Positions 24,443 to 33,967 are shown, counted from the first letter of the stretch. The stretch: DNA of 64,000 nucleotides from Streptomyces seoulensis (GCF_004328625.1 NZ_CP032229.1:5518001-5582000), one strand, 5' to 3'. Program-made: numbers and translations. Notes: generated from the letters alone by a model not told the origin.

Positions 24443-26230
24443 ATGGACCACCCCATCGCTCCCTCAGGAATCACCCGTCGCCGCGCCCTCACCGTCACCG
24501 GTGGGATGCTCGCCGGGACCGCGCTGGCCGCCCACGCCTTCCCGGCCTTCGCCGGGGAATCGCAGGACGCGGACGCGATCGTCGTCGGGCACGGCCTCGC
24601 GGGACTGGTCGCCACGGCCGAACTCGCCGCCGCCGGACGCAAGGTGCTGCTGCTGGACCAGGAGCCGGAAGCGAGTCTCGGCGGGCAGGCGTTCTGGTCG
24701 TTCGGCGGGCTGTTCTTCGTCAACTCCGAGGAACAGCGGCTGATGGGCGTCAAGGACACCCACGACCTCGCCTGGCAGGACTGGCTGGGCAGCGCCGGGT
24801 TCGACCGGGGCGTGGCCGACCCGGCGGGCCAGGACCACTGGGCGTACAAGTGGGCCGAGGCGTACGTCGACTTCGCGTCCGGGGAGAAGCGGTCCTGGCT
24901 CGCGGGGCTGGGCGTGCAGTGGTTCCCGATCGTCGGCTGGGCCGAGCGGGGCGGGGGCCTCGCGGACGGACACGGCAACTCGGTGCCGCGCTTCCACGTC
25001 ACCTGGGGCACCGGTCCGGCCGTGGTCGAGCCGTTCGAGAAGAAGGTGCGGGCGGCGGTGGCGGCCGGGAAGGCCGCCTTCAGATTCCGGCACCGCGTCG
25101 ACGGCATCGTCACCACGGGCGGCGCCGTCACCGGTGTACGCGGTGCCGTCCTCGAACCCAGCGGCGCGGCGCGCGGCAAGCCCAGCTCCCGAACCGTGAT
25201 CGGCGAGTTCGAGCTGCGCGCGCCGGTCGTGGTCGTCACCTCCGGCGGCATCGGCGCCAACCACGACCTCGTACGCCAGAACTGGCCCGCGCGGCTCGGC
25301 ACCCCGCCCAAGACCATGATCACCGGGGTGCCCGCGCACGTCGACGGGCGGATGCTCGCGATCACCGAGCGGGCGGGCGGCCGCATCGTCAACCCCGACC
25401 GGATGTGGCACTACACCGAGGGACTGCGCAACTACGACCCGATCTGGCCGGACCATGGCATCCGCATCCTGCCCGGACCGTCCTCCATGTGGTTCGACGC
25501 CACAGGCAAGCGCTTCGGCACCCCGGACATCCCCGGATACGACACCCTGCACACCCTCGGCTCGATCACCGCGTCCGGCCACGACTACTCATGGTTCGTG
25601 ACCACACAGAAGATCATCGCCAAGGAGTTCGCGCTCTCCGGCTCGGAGCAGAACCCGGACCTCACCAACAAGAACGTCTGGCAGCTGCTCTCCCGGATCT
25701 GGCAGACGCCCGAGCCGATCGAGAAGTTCAAGAAGAACGGCGTCGACTTCGTGGTCGCCACCACACTGTCCGAGCTGGTGGCCGGGATGAACAAGCTTAC
25801 CGGCGACAACCTGATCGACCTCGCCCGGCTGAAGGCGCAGATCGAGGCCCGCGACCGGGAGATGGACAACCCGTACACCAAGGACGCCCAGGTCATGGGC
25901 ATCCGCAACGCCCTCTCCTACATCGGGGACTCGCTCAGCCGGACCGCACCCGCACACCGGATACTCGACCCGTCGGCCGGCCCGCTGATCGCCGTACGGC
26001 TCAACGTGCTCACCCGCAAGACCCTCGGCGGACTCCAGACCGACCTCTCCGGGCGCGTGCTGAACGCCTCCGGCGAACCGGTGCCGGGGCTGTACGCGGC
26101 CGGGGAGGTCGCGGGCTTCGGCGGCGGGGGAGTGCACGGCTACCGCTCGCTGGAAGGCACCTTCCTCGGCGGCTGCCTCTTCTCCGGACGGCAGGCGGGC
26201 CGGGCGGCGGCCGCGGCGACGGCTACCTGA
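24443..26230 (+). CDS. Tat-exported FAD-binding dehydrogenase (fumarate reductase/KstD-like flavoprotein)
   Basis: 595 residues. A twin-arginine signal, ITRRRALTV followed by a hydrophobic Gly/Ala stretch, ends near residue 38. The FAD motif VVGHGLAGLVATAELAA begins the mature part; GGQAFWSFGG and the C-terminal GLYAAGEVAGFGGGGVHGY close the FAD site. The order matches the FAD_binding_2 family (3-ketosteroid dehydrogenase, fumarate reductase flavoprotein), which desaturates or reduces C-C bonds. Substrate unknown. ATG 24443 follows AAAGGCAGCC. An exported copy fits an extracytoplasmic electron-transfer role. Confidence 0.85.
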   Translation: MDHPIAPSGITRRRALTVTGGMLAGTALAAHAFPAFAGESQDADAIVVGHGLAGLVATAELAAAGRKVLLLDQEPEASLGGQAFWSFGGLFFVNSEEQRLMGVKDTHDLAWQDWLGSAGFDRGVADPAGQDHWAYKWAEAYVDFASGEKRSWLAGLGVQWFPIVGWAERGGGLADGHGNSVPRFHVTWGTGPAVVEPFEKKVRAAVAAGKAAFRFRHRVDGIVTTGGAVTGVRGAVLEPSGAARGKPSSRTVIGEFELRAPVVVVTSGGIGANHDLVRQNWPARLGTPPKTMITGVPAHVDGRMLAITERAGGRIVNPDRMWHYTEGLRNYDPIWPDHGIRILPGPSSMWFDATGKRFGTPDIPGYDTLHTLGSITASGHDYSWFVTTQKIIAKEFALSGSEQNPDLTNKNVWQLLSRIWQTPEPIEKFKKNGVDFVVATTLSELVAGMNKLTGDNLIDLARLKAQIEARDREMDNPYTKDAQVMGIRNALSYIGDSLSRTAPAHRILDPSAGPLIAVRLNVLTRKTLGGLQTDLSGRVLNASGEPVPGLYAAGEVAGFGGGGVHGYRSLEGTFLGGCLFSGRQAGRAAAAATAT

Positions 26231-26361
26231 GTGCGGCCCCGGGGCCGGTGGCGGGGGTACCGGAACGGGTGAACATCTGTCGGTGTCAAGGCCCGGTAAG
26301 CGCGGTTTTTGCGTGATCGCGGTGGCGGGACGGGACAAGAAGCGGTGATTTGGCGGCCACT

Positions 26362-26400
26362 CGGGGCATCCCCGACCATTGGGGCTGGCCCGGTGCCCCG
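26362..26400 (+). other. Nested stem-loop upstream of the APC permease
   Basis: Outer arms CGGGGCA and TGCCCCG enclose an inner hairpin CCCC/GGGG with a seven-base loop. It lies about 100 bases before the permease ATG and could be a leader structure or the terminator of the flavoprotein gene. No known riboswitch class was recognised. Confidence 0.3.
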
Positions 26401-26498
26401 GGAGGGCCGTTCACCTGGCCTTTTCCCGTGAGCCAGGTCACCGCCCGTCCCCCCTCTGTGCCGGTCACGGCCAGTTCCGCGAGAGGTAACCCCCACCC

Positions 26499-27896
26499 AT
26501 GCAGGTCACCGGAACCGCTCCGCCGCCGGCTCCGGCGACGGACCCCCTCGGCGCCCCGGCCGAGGAACCGGGCACCGACGCGACCACGCACGCCCGCCGC
26601 TTCGGGCTGCCCGTCGCCACCGCCCTGGTCATGGGCAACATCATCGGCGGAGGCATCTTCCTGCTCCCCGCCTCCGTCGCCCCGTACGGCACGGTCAGCC
26701 TGGTCGCCCTCGGCGTCCTCACCGTCGGCGCCATCGCGCTCGCCCTGGTCTTCGGCCGCCTCGCCCAGCGCGACCCGCGCACCGGCGGCCCGTACGTCTA
26801 CGCCCGCGAGGCGTTCGGCGACTTCGCCGGGTTCCTCGCGGCCTGGGCGTACTGGATCACCACCTGGGTCTCCAACGCCGCGCTCGCCGTCGCCGCCGTC
26901 GGCTACCTCGACGTACTGATCCCGGTCAGCCACCACCGCTGGACCGCGTGCCTCGCGGCGCTGGTCATCCAGTGGCTCCCGGCCCTCGCCAACTTCGCGG
27001 GCACCCGCTGGGTGGGCGCCGTGCAGCTCGTCTCCACGGTGCTGAAGTTCGTCCCGCTGCTGCTCGTGGCGGTCGGCGGGCTGTTCTTCTTCGACCCGGA
27101 CAAGCTGGGCCCGTTCAACCCGGGCGGCGGGAGCCCGGTCGGCGCGATCTCCGCGTCCGCCGCGCTGCTGCTGTACTCCTACCTCGGGGTGGAGTCCGCC
27201 GCCGTCAGCGCGGGTGAGGTCCGTGACGCCCGCCGCAACGTCGGCCGGGCCACCGTGATCGGCACCGCCGGCGCCGCGCTCGTCTACCTGCTCGGCACGG
27301 TCTCCGTCTTCGGCACCGTCGCCCACAACAGCCTGGTCAAGTCGACCGCGCCCTTCTCCGACGCCGTGAACGCCATGTTCGGCGGCACCTGGGGCGGCTG
27401 GGCGGTGGCCCTGGCCGCGCTGGTCTCGATGACCGGCTGCCTCAACGGCTGGACCCTGCTCAGCGCGCAGACCCCGTACGCCGCCGCGCGCGACGGGCTC
27501 TTCCCGGCCGCCTTCACCCGGCGCCGGCGCGGGGTGCCGACCGTGGGCGTCGGGGTGACGGTCGTCCTCTCCTCGCTGCTCACCGTCTACAACTTCATGG
27601 CCGGTTCGGCGCACGTCTTCGAGGTCCTGGTGCTGGTCACCACCTTCACCGCGACCGTGCCGTACCTGCTGGCCACGGCCGCGCAGCTGCACCACCTCGC
27701 CTCCGGCCGCCGCGACGAGGTCGACGGCCGGCGGCTGGTGCGTGACGCGGTGATCGCCGCCGTCGCCGCGGGCTTCTCCATCTGGCTGGTCGCGGGCGCG
27801 GGCTACGCGGCGGTCTACCAGGGCGTCCTCTTCCTGTTCATCGGCATCCTCGTCTACGCCGTGATGGCCGGCCGACGGCGCCGCGTCGAAGCCTGA
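26499..27896 (+). CDS. APC-superfamily amino acid permease/antiporter
   Basis: 465 residues with about twelve membrane helices. The first helix has the conserved unwound segment ALVMGNIIGGGIFLLPAS typical of basic amino acid/polyamine antiporters (AdiC, PotE-like), and later GVESAAVSAGEVRDARRNVGRA, the classic APC helix 6-7 connection. The substrate is probably a cationic amino acid or amine, but is not proven. ATG 26499 is used. Downstream a 14-base-pair hairpin ends the transcript. Neighbours give no pathway. Confidence 0.87.
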   Translation: MQVTGTAPPPAPATDPLGAPAEEPGTDATTHARRFGLPVATALVMGNIIGGGIFLLPASVAPYGTVSLVALGVLTVGAIALALVFGRLAQRDPRTGGPYVYAREAFGDFAGFLAAWAYWITTWVSNAALAVAAVGYLDVLIPVSHHRWTACLAALVIQWLPALANFAGTRWVGAVQLVSTVLKFVPLLLVAVGGLFFFDPDKLGPFNPGGGSPVGAISASAALLLYSYLGVESAAVSAGEVRDARRNVGRATVIGTAGAALVYLLGTVSVFGTVAHNSLVKSTAPFSDAVNAMFGGTWGGWAVALAALVSMTGCLNGWTLLSAQTPYAAARDGLFPAAFTRRRRGVPTVGVGVTVVLSSLLTVYNFMAGSAHVFEVLVLVTTFTATVPYLLATAAQLHHLASGRRDEVDGRRLVRDAVIAAVAAGFSIWLVAGAGYAAVYQGVLFLFIGILVYAVMAGRRRRVEA

Positions 27897-27901
27897 TCCA
27901 C

Positions 27902-27942
27902 CCGGAGCCCGGCGGCCTCTCCTGGAGACCGCCGGGCTCCGG
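27902..27942 (+). terminator. Strong hairpin terminator after the APC permease
   Basis: Perfect 14-base arms CCGGAGCCCGGCGG and CCGCCGGGCTCCGG around a 13-base loop that itself contains TCTCC and GGAGA. It begins five bases after the permease stop codon. No T tract. Confidence 0.75.
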
Positions 27943-28035
27943 CGTACCCGCCACCCCTTTCGGGAAACTCGCCGCGCTCACCGGGTGACCGGGGAAATGC
28001 CCCTTTGTGCCGACGCCCCGGCCTCCACCTGCCGT

Positions 28036-28081
28036 CATGTCTGGACAAACCATTGACACCGGACCCGGCAGGGACTTGTAT
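28036..28081 (+). promoter_or_regulatory. Promoter and operator of the sugar/inositol ABC operon
   Basis: TTGACA at 28053-28058 and TTGTAT at 28076-28081 with a 17-base spacer make a good vegetative promoter 55 bases before the lipoprotein ATG. Just upstream, TGTCTGGACA (28038-28047) is a short inverted repeat followed by AA; it resembles TTTGTGCGGACAAA found before the divergent dehydrogenase genes. CTTTGTGCCGAC at 28002-28013 is a third, partial copy. A shared LacI- or GntR-type repressor is inferred. Confidence 0.5.
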
Positions 28082-28135
28082 CCCGTCCCGACGCAACAGC
28101 GCTCACCCTTCCCAGCACAGTGAGGTGCAGGACAG

Positions 28136-29155
28136 ATGGACCGCTCTTCTCGCTCGCGCTCACGCCGACTGGCCCCGGTCGTCGCGGTGGCCGCCGCCGC
28201 GGCCCTCACCCTCGCCGGCTGCTCCAGCGGTTCCGGCGGGAAGAAGGCGGCGGAGGGCGGGTCGGGGGCACCGGCCGGCAAGGCCGACACCCCCCGGATG
28301 ACGGTCGCGCTGGTCACCCACCAGTCGCCCGGCGACACCTTCTGGGACATCGTCCGCAAGGGCGCCGAGGCGGCCGCCGCCAAGGACAACGTCAAGCTCG
28401 TCTACTCCGCCGACCCCAGCGCCGGCACCCAGGCCAACCTGGTGCAGAACGCCGTCGACCAGAAGGTGGACGGCATCGCGCTCACCCTGGCCAAGCCAGG
28501 CGCGATGAAGGACGTCATCGCCAAGGCCGACGCGGCGAAGATACCCGTGCTCGGCCTCAACTCCGGGCTCAGCGACTGGAAGAAGCTCGGACTGCTCCAG
28601 TTCTTCGGGCAGGACGAGAGCGTCGCGGGCGAGGCGCTCGGCAAGAAGCTGAACGAGGTCGGCGCCAAGAAGATCGTGTGTGTGATCCACGAGCAGGGCA
28701 ACGTCGGCCTCACCCAGCGCTGCGACGGCGTGAGGAAGACCTTCTCCGGCAAGACCGAGACGCTGTACGTCAACGGCACCGACCGGCCCTCCGTGCAGTC
28801 CACCATCACCGCCAAGCTGAAGCAGGACAGCTCCCTCGACCATGTCGTCACCCTCGGCGCCCCGTTCGCGCTGACCGCCGTGCAGTCCGTCGCCGACGCG
28901 GGCGGCAAGGCCGAGGTCGCCACCTTCGACCTCAACAAGGACCTGACCGGCGCGATCAAGAAGGGCACCATCGAGTTCGCCGTCGACCAGCAGCCGTACC
29001 TCCAGGGCTACTTGGCCGTCGACTCGCTGTGGCTGTACAAGAACAACGGCAACTACAGCGGAGGCGGCGAGCAGCCGGTGCTCACCGGGCCGGCATTCGT
29101 GGACAAGTCCAACGTGGACCGGGTCGCCGAGTTCGCGGCGAAGGGCACCCGCTGA
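28136..29155 (+). CDS. Sugar ABC transporter substrate-binding lipoprotein
   Basis: 339 residues. Lipoprotein signal with Arg-rich start, hydrophobic core and lipobox LTLAGC (Cys29). The mature part is a ribose/inositol-type periplasmic binding protein of the LacI-like fold: VTHQSPGDTFWDIVRKGAE, and a hinge-linked second domain (IVCVIHEQGNVGLTQRCDG, VDQQPYLQGYLAV). It is anchored outside the membrane and captures a sugar or polyol for the permease encoded next. The overlap TGATG couples translation. With two Gfo/Idh/MocA enzymes nearby, an inositol-like ligand is plausible but not proven. Confidence 0.9.
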   Translation: MDRSSRSRSRRLAPVVAVAAAAALTLAGCSSGSGGKKAAEGGSGAPAGKADTPRMTVALVTHQSPGDTFWDIVRKGAEAAAAKDNVKLVYSADPSAGTQANLVQNAVDQKVDGIALTLAKPGAMKDVIAKADAAKIPVLGLNSGLSDWKKLGLLQFFGQDESVAGEALGKKLNEVGAKKIVCVIHEQGNVGLTQRCDGVRKTFSGKTETLYVNGTDRPSVQSTITAKLKQDSSLDHVVTLGAPFALTAVQSVADAGGKAEVATFDLNKDLTGAIKKGTIEFAVDQQPYLQGYLAVDSLWLYKNNGNYSGGGEQPVLTGPAFVDKSNVDRVAEFAAKGTR

Positions 29156-30219
29156 TGAGCACCGCCCAGCGGACCGAGCCCGCCTCCGGCCCGCCACCGG
29201 TGTCCGGCCCGGCGCCGGGCACCGGACGCCCGCTCGCGCTGCGGCTGGTGGCACGTCCCGAAGTGGGCGTGTTCCTGGGCGCGTTGGCCGTCATGGTGTT
29301 CTTCCTCGTCGCCGCGCCCACGCTGCGCCAGGGCGACTCGATGGCCACCGTGCTCTACCAGTGCTCCACCATCGGGCTGATGGCGCTGCCGGTCGCGCTG
29401 CTGATGATCGGCGGGGAGTTCGACCTGTCCTCCGGCGTCGCCGTCATCACCTCGGCGCTCACCGCGAGCATGCTCAGCTACCAACTCACCGTGAACGTCT
29501 GGACGGGCGTACTCGTCTCCCTCGTACTCTCCCTGGCCATCGGGGCGTTCAACGGCTGGATGGTGGTGCGCACCGGGCTGCCCAGCTTCCTGGTCACCCT
29601 CGGCACCTTCCTGATCCTCCAGGGCGTCAACCTCGCCGTCACCAAGCTGGTCACCGGCAATGTCGCCACCGACGACATCAGCGACATGGACGGCTTCGGG
29701 CAGGCCAAGGCGGTCTTCGCGTCCTCGGTCGGCATCGGGGGCGTCCAGGTGAAGATCACCGTCTTCTACTGGCTCGCCTTCGCCGCGCTCGCCACCTGGG
29801 TGCTGCTGCGCACCAAGTACGGCAACTGGATCTTCGCGGTCGGCGGTAGCAAGGAGAGCGCCCGCGCGGTGGGTGTCCGGGTGGACTTCACCAAGATCAC
29901 GCTGTTCATGCTGGTCAGCTTCGGCGCGTGGTTCGTCGGCATGCACAACCTGTTCGCCTTCAACACCGTGCAGTCCGGCGAGGGCGTGGGCCAGGAGCTG
30001 ATCTACATCGCGGCCGCGGTGATCGGCGGCTGTCTGCTCACCGGGGGCTCGGGGTCCGCGATCGGACCGGTCTTCGGTGCCTTCATGTTCGGCATGGTCA
30101 ACCAGGGCATCGTCTTCGCGGGTTGGAACCCCGACTGGTTCAAGGCGTTCCTCGGCGTGATGCTGCTCGGCGCCGTCCTGATCAATCTGTGGGTCCAGCG
30201 CACGGCGACCCGGAGGTGA
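29155..30219 (+). CDS. Sugar ABC transporter permease (RbsC/XylH type)
   Basis: 354 residues, eight to ten membrane helices. The motifs [42 protein letters not shown] and the EAA-like [12 protein letters not shown], together with [19 protein letters not shown], are typical of branched sugar permeases such as RbsC. It starts at ATG 29155, overlapping the lipoprotein stop by one base. Forms the membrane channel with the ATPase encoded five bases downstream. Confidence 0.92.
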   Translation: MSTAQRTEPASGPPPVSGPAPGTGRPLALRLVARPEVGVFLGALAVMVFFLVAAPTLRQGDSMATVLYQCSTIGLMALPVALLMIGGEFDLSSGVAVITSALTASMLSYQLTVNVWTGVLVSLVLSLAIGAFNGWMVVRTGLPSFLVTLGTFLILQGVNLAVTKLVTGNVATDDISDMDGFGQAKAVFASSVGIGGVQVKITVFYWLAFAALATWVLLRTKYGNWIFAVGGSKESARAVGVRVDFTKITLFMLVSFGAWFVGMHNLFAFNTVQSGEGVGQELIYIAAAVIGGCLLTGGSGSAIGPVFGAFMFGMVNQGIVFAGWNPDWFKAFLGVMLLGAVLINLWVQRTATRR

Positions 30220-30224
30220 GTGAG

Positions 30225-31040
30225 ATGACCGACCAGAACACCGCCCCACTGGTGGAGTTGCGCGGCGCGGGCAAGTCGTACGGCACGGTACGCGCCCTGC
30301 ACGGCGTCGACCTGGCCGTGCACGCGGGCCGGGTCACCTGTGTGCTCGGCGACAACGGCGCGGGCAAGTCCACCCTGATCAAAATCATCTCGGGCCTGCA
30401 CCGGCACACCGAGGGCGAGTTCCTCGTGGACGGCGAGCCGGTGCGCTTCGACAGCCCGCGCGACGCCCTCGCCAAAGGCATCGCCGCCGTCTACCAGGAC
30501 CTCGCCACCATCCCGCTGATGCCGGTCTGGCGGAACTTCTTCCTGGGCTCCGAACTCACCAAGGGCCCCTGGCCGTTGCGCCGCCTGGACATCGCCCGGA
30601 TGAAGGAGACCGCCGACCGCGAACTCCGGGGGATGGGCATCGCCCTGGACGACCTGGAGCAGCCCATCGGCACCCTCTCCGGCGGCCAGCGCCAGTGCGT
30701 GGCCATCGCCCGCGCCGTCCACTTCGGCGCCCGCGTGCTGATCCTGGACGAGCCGACGGCCGCGCTCGGCGTCAAGCAGTCCGGGGTGGTCCTCAAGTAC
30801 ATCGCGGCCGCCCGCGACCGGGGCCTCGGCGTCATCTTCATCACCCACAACCCCCACCACGCCTACATGGTCGGCGACAACTTCAGCGTCCTGCGCCTCG
30901 GCACGCTCGAACTCAGCGCGGCCCGGGGGGACATCACTCTGGAGGACCTGACCAACCACATGGCGGGCGGCGCGGAACTCGCCACGCTCAAGCACGAGTT
31001 GGCCCAGGTGCGGGGGGTGGACACGGCGGAGCTGCCGTGA
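30225..31040 (+). CDS. Sugar ABC transporter ATP-binding protein, single domain
   Basis: 271 residues with one nucleotide-binding domain: Walker [11 protein letters not shown]-loop [12 protein letters not shown], signature LSGGQRQ, Walker [12 protein letters not shown] and switch histidine ITHNPHH. Classic ribose-type importers use a duplicated ATPase (RbsA, about 500 residues); here only one half is present, the form seen in many actinobacterial inositol/sugar importers. RBS GGAGGTGAGTGAG before ATG 30225. Last gene of the operon; a bidirectional hairpin follows. Confidence 0.92.
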   Translation: MTDQNTAPLVELRGAGKSYGTVRALHGVDLAVHAGRVTCVLGDNGAGKSTLIKIISGLHRHTEGEFLVDGEPVRFDSPRDALAKGIAAVYQDLATIPLMPVWRNFFLGSELTKGPWPLRRLDIARMKETADRELRGMGIALDDLEQPIGTLSGGQRQCVAIARAVHFGARVLILDEPTAALGVKQSGVVLKYIAAARDRGLGVIFITHNPHHAYMVGDNFSVLRLGTLELSAARGDITLEDLTNHMAGGAELATLKHELAQVRGVDTAELP

Positions 31041-31051
31041 GGCCGGCGGAG

Positions 31052-31093
31052 GGGCGCGCACCCTGGGCCTGATCGTGGACGATCCGCGCGCCC
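31052..31093. terminator. Bidirectional hairpin between convergent operons
   Basis: Outer arms GGGCGCGC (31052-31059) and GCGCGCCC (31086-31093); an inner hairpin GATCG/CGATC with a four-base loop lies between. It sits between the ABC operon end and the dehydrogenase stop on the other strand, so it can end both transcripts. Confidence 0.55.
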
Positions 31094-31099
31094 GCGCCC

Positions 31100-32104
31100 T
31101 CAGCCGGTGCGGACCTCCGCCAGGGGTACCGGCCGGTGTTCGCGCAGCGAGAGCGTGCACGCCTCCGCGATCCAGCCCGCCTCCAGCGCCTCCTCGATCG
31201 TGCAGGGAGAGGGGCGCTTGCCGGCCACCACCTCGGTGAACGCGGTGAGTTCGGCACGGTAGGCGTCCGTGAACCGGTCCATGAAGAAGTCGTGCGGGGT
31301 GCCCGAGGGGAAGGTGACACCGGGCTCCGCCGAGCGGATCGGCAGCCGGTCGTCCAGGCCGACCGCGAGGGAGTCCGCGAACCCGAGCAGCTCCATGCGC
31401 ACGTCGTGACCCCGGGCGTTGTGGCGGGAGTTGGAGACCACCGCGATCGTGCCGTCGTCCAGCGTGAGGACCGCGCTCGTGGTGTCGGCGTCGCCCGCCT
31501 CCGCGATGTACGCGGCACCCCGGTTGCCGCCGGCCGCGTACACCTCGGTCACCTCGCGGCCGGTCACCCAGCGGATCATGTCGAAGTCGTGCACGGAGCA
31601 GTCGCGGAAGATGCCCCCGGACGCGGCGACGTACGCGGCCGGCGGCGGCGCCGGGTCCAGGGTGGTGGAGCGCACCGTGTGCAGTCTGCCCAGCTCACCG
31701 GCGCGGACGGCGGCGCGGGCGGCCAGGAAACCGGCGTCGAAACGGCGGTTGAAGCCGATCTGGATCGGCACCCCGCTCTCCCGCACGGCGTCCAGCACCG
31801 CGACGCCCTCCTCGATGGTGCGGGCCACCGGCTTCTCGCAGAACACCGGTACGCCCGCCGCGACCCCGGCCCGGATCAGCGCGGGGTGGGCGTCGGTGGC
31901 GGCCGCGATCACCAGGCCGTCGACCCCGGCCGCGAGCAGCGCCTCGGGGGAGTCGGCGACCTCGGCCCCGTACCGTTCGGCGGCCGCCTTCGCCGCGTCC
32001 GCGACCGGGTCGGCGACGACGAGGGAGGTGACGGCGTCCAGTCCGGACAGGGTCTCGGCGTGGAAGGCGCCGATGCGGCCGAGGCCGAGAATTCCGATAC
32101 GCAT
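31100..32104 (-). CDS. Gfo/Idh/MocA dehydrogenase, inositol 2-dehydrogenase-like
   Basis: 334 residues. N-terminal Rossmann domain (ILGLGRIGAFHAETL), catalytic lysine in CEKPVA (Lys91) and the DxxxH pair in IFRDCSVHDFDMIRW (Asp168, His172), the arrangement found in IolG/myo-inositol dehydrogenases. NAD-dependent oxidation of inositol or a related polyol in the cytosol is the most likely reaction. ATG 32104. It follows another Gfo/Idh/MocA gene on the same strand and faces an inositol/sugar-type importer, which supports a polyol pathway. Other iol genes are not in the window. Confidence 0.87.
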   Translation of the reverse strand: MRIGILGLGRIGAFHAETLSGLDAVTSLVVADPVADAAKAAAERYGAEVADSPEALLAAGVDGLVIAAATDAHPALIRAGVAAGVPVFCEKPVARTIEEGVAVLDAVRESGVPIQIGFNRRFDAGFLAARAAVRAGELGRLHTVRSTTLDPAPPPAAYVAASGGIFRDCSVHDFDMIRWVTGREVTEVYAAGGNRGAAYIAEAGDADTTSAVLTLDDGTIAVVSNSRHNARGHDVRMELLGFADSLAVGLDDRLPIRSAEPGVTFPSGTPHDFFMDRFTDAYRAELTAFTEVVAGKRPSPCTIEEALEAGWIAEACTLSLREHRPVPLAEVRTG

Positions 32105-32147
32105 GTGCTCGAATGCTCCTCGCGTGTGCTGGGACAGGGGCCGCGCT

Positions 32148-33305
32148 TCAGCTCACCGGCAGATCGACCCACCCCCGGCCCTCGGCCGAGACCGCCATCG
32201 CGTCCAGCACCCCGGCCGCGCGCACCGCGTCCGCGAGCGTGGCGCCGTACGGCTTGCCCTCGGCGACCGAGCGGAGGAAGCGGTACGCCTCGACGACCTT
32301 GAGGTCGTCGTAGCCCATCGCGTTGGCCGCGCCGGGCTGGAAGGCGGCGAACTCGCCGTCCGCCGGGCCGACGTACACCGTGCTCATCGGCTGGTCCTGG
32401 TACAACCCGCCCCGGCTGACGCGGAGTTCGTTCATCCGGCGGAAGTCCCAGGCGACGGCGCCCTCGGTGCCGTGCACCTCGAAGCCGTAGTTGTTCTGCT
32501 CGCCGACCGACACCCGGCACGCCTCCAGCACGCCACGGGCGCCGGAGGCGAAGCGCAGCAGGCAGCTCACGTAGTCCTCGTTCTCCACCGGGCCGCGCTC
32601 GCCGCCCGCCGCGAGGGTGTGGCCGGCGGTCGCGCCGGCGGGGCGCGAGCGTTCCGGGACGAACACCGCCGTGTCGGCGGCCAGCGACTCGATGTCCCCG
32701 AGCAGGAAGTACGCGAGGTCGGCGCCGTGCGAGGCCAGGTCGCCCAGCACCCCGCTGCCGCCCCGGCCGCGCTCGTACCGCCAGGTCAGGGCACCGTCCG
32801 GGTGCGCGGCGTAGTCGCTGAGCAGGCGGACGCGGGCGTGGGTGATCCGGCCGATGCCGCCGGAGGCGATCAGCTCGCGGGCGGACTCCACGGCGGGCGC
32901 GTTGCGGTAGTTGAAACCGACCGCGCTCTGGACGCCGGCCGCGGCGACCGCGTCCGCGACCGCGCGGGCGTCCGCGCCGCTCAGCCCGACCGGCTTCTCG
33001 ATCCACACGTGCTTGCCCGCCCGGGCCATCGCGACGCCGATCCCGCGGTGCAGGAAGTTCGGCGCGGTGACGCTGACGGCGCGCACGCGGGGGTCGGCGG
33101 CGACCTCGCGCCAGTCGCGGGTGGCGGTGGCGAAGCCGTACTGGGCGGCCGCCTCCTCCGCGAGGCCCGGCACCTCCTCGGCGACCGTCACCAGCTCGGG
33201 GCGCACGGGCAGCCGGGGGTAGTGGTGCGGGAGGCGGGCGTACGCCCGGGTGTGCACCCGGCCCATCCAGCCGAAACCCACGACGGCGACACCCAGCGCA
33301 TCCAC
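32148..33305 (-). CDS. Gfo/Idh/MocA family oxidoreductase
   Basis: 385 residues. Rossmann motif VVGFGWMGRVHTRAYARL, catalytic EKP in WIEKPVGL and a C-terminal beta sheet domain with DLASHGADLAYFLLG supplying the histidine. It belongs to the larger MviM-like branch with unknown sugar substrate. GTG 33305 (MDALGVAVVGFG) is used, with AAGGG upstream. First of two dehydrogenase genes in a leftward unit; the promoter contains the TTTGTGCGGACAAA palindrome related to the ABC operon promoter. Confidence 0.87.
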   Translation of the reverse strand: MDALGVAVVGFGWMGRVHTRAYARLPHHYPRLPVRPELVTVAEEVPGLAEEAAAQYGFATATRDWREVAADPRVRAVSVTAPNFLHRGIGVAMARAGKHVWIEKPVGLSGADARAVADAVAAAGVQSAVGFNYRNAPAVESARELIASGGIGRITHARVRLLSDYAAHPDGALTWRYERGRGGSGVLGDLASHGADLAYFLLGDIESLAADTAVFVPERSRPAGATAGHTLAAGGERGPVENEDYVSCLLRFASGARGVLEACRVSVGEQNNYGFEVHGTEGAVAWDFRRMNELRVSRGGLYQDQPMSTVYVGPADGEFAAFQPGAANAMGYDDLKVVEAYRFLRSVAEGKPYGATLADAVRAAGVLDAMAVSAEGRGWVDLPVS

Positions 33306-33351
33306 GATGACAGCCCTTCCCGGAACCGGACCCACATCTGCCGGGCCCACC

Positions 33352-33378
33352 TTTGTGCGGACAAATACCGGGTGTCAA
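33352..33378 (-). promoter_or_regulatory. Promoter with TTTGT/ACAAA palindrome before the dehydrogenase pair
   Basis: On the minus strand TTGACA (33378-33373) is a good -35; the -10 is weak (AAAGGT). Between them lies TTTGTGCGGACAAA (33352-33365), arms TTTGT and ACAAA around GCGG, where a repressor would block initiation. The same core is seen near 28038 and 28002. Confidence 0.5.
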
Positions 33379-33448
33379 CCCTGCTGCGCGCCCCCGACCG
33401 GTGCACACCGGCGTGCGGGGGCGCGGGGGCCGGGTGATCGTGGGAGGC

Positions 33449-33967
33449 ATGGCTGCTGACCCGACGGCGGAGGCCGGCGCACCCCGGCCGCGGCGCGACA
33501 CCCGCGAGTCCGTCCTGTTCGGCGGGGTGTACGGCGCCGTCCTGGCCAGCTCCCTGGTCGCCGCGCTCACCCAGCACGGGCACGGCTCGGCGGCCAGCCG
33601 GCGCTACGACGCGCTGTGGGTCCTGGTCACCGCGTTCGCCTCCGCCCTCGCCCACGGTTACGCCCACCACGTCGCCGAACGCCGTCCTCGGCGCCGGGGC
33701 GAGGCGCTGCGGGCCCTGCGCGACGAGTGGCCGCTCGTCGCGGCCGTGCTGCCGACCGTGTTCCTGCTGGCCGGGGCGGGGTGGGGGTGGTGGCCGCCCG
33801 GTGACGTCGAGTACCCCGCCCTCTATCTCAACATCGCCATCCTCTTCACCCTCGGCGTGATCACCGCCCGCTGGGCCTCCCGCAGCTGGCCCTCCGCCCT
33901 CCTCACCGGCCTCGCCGACGCCCTCCTCGGCTTCGTCGTGGTCATCGCCAACGCCCTCATCAAGTGA
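33449..33967 (+). CDS. Hypothetical four-helix membrane protein
   Basis: 172 residues. After a basic/acidic N-terminus there are four probable helices: SVLFGGVYGAVLASSLVAAL, ALWVLVTAFASALAHGYAHH, WPLVAAVLPTVFLLAGAGWG and a final pair around LYLNIAILFTLGVITARW and LADALLGFVVVIANALI. His and Arg cluster after the second helix (GYAHHVAERRPRRR). Such proteins are common in Streptomyces without known function. ATG 33449 is close to its GGGAGG; GTG 33434 in the same frame is possible. Confidence 0.7.
   Translation: MAADPTAEAGAPRPRRDTRESVLFGGVYGAVLASSLVAALTQHGHGSAASRRYDALWVLVTAFASALAHGYAHHVAERRPRRRGEALRALRDEWPLVAAVLPTVFLLAGAGWGWWPPGDVEYPALYLNIAILFTLGVITARWASRSWPSALLTGLADALLGFVVVIANALIK

Noticed and set aside
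26286..27695. Long minus-strand frame antisense to the APC permease
   Set aside because: Translation is Gly/Arg/Glu-rich without any domain; antisense to a convincing membrane protein.
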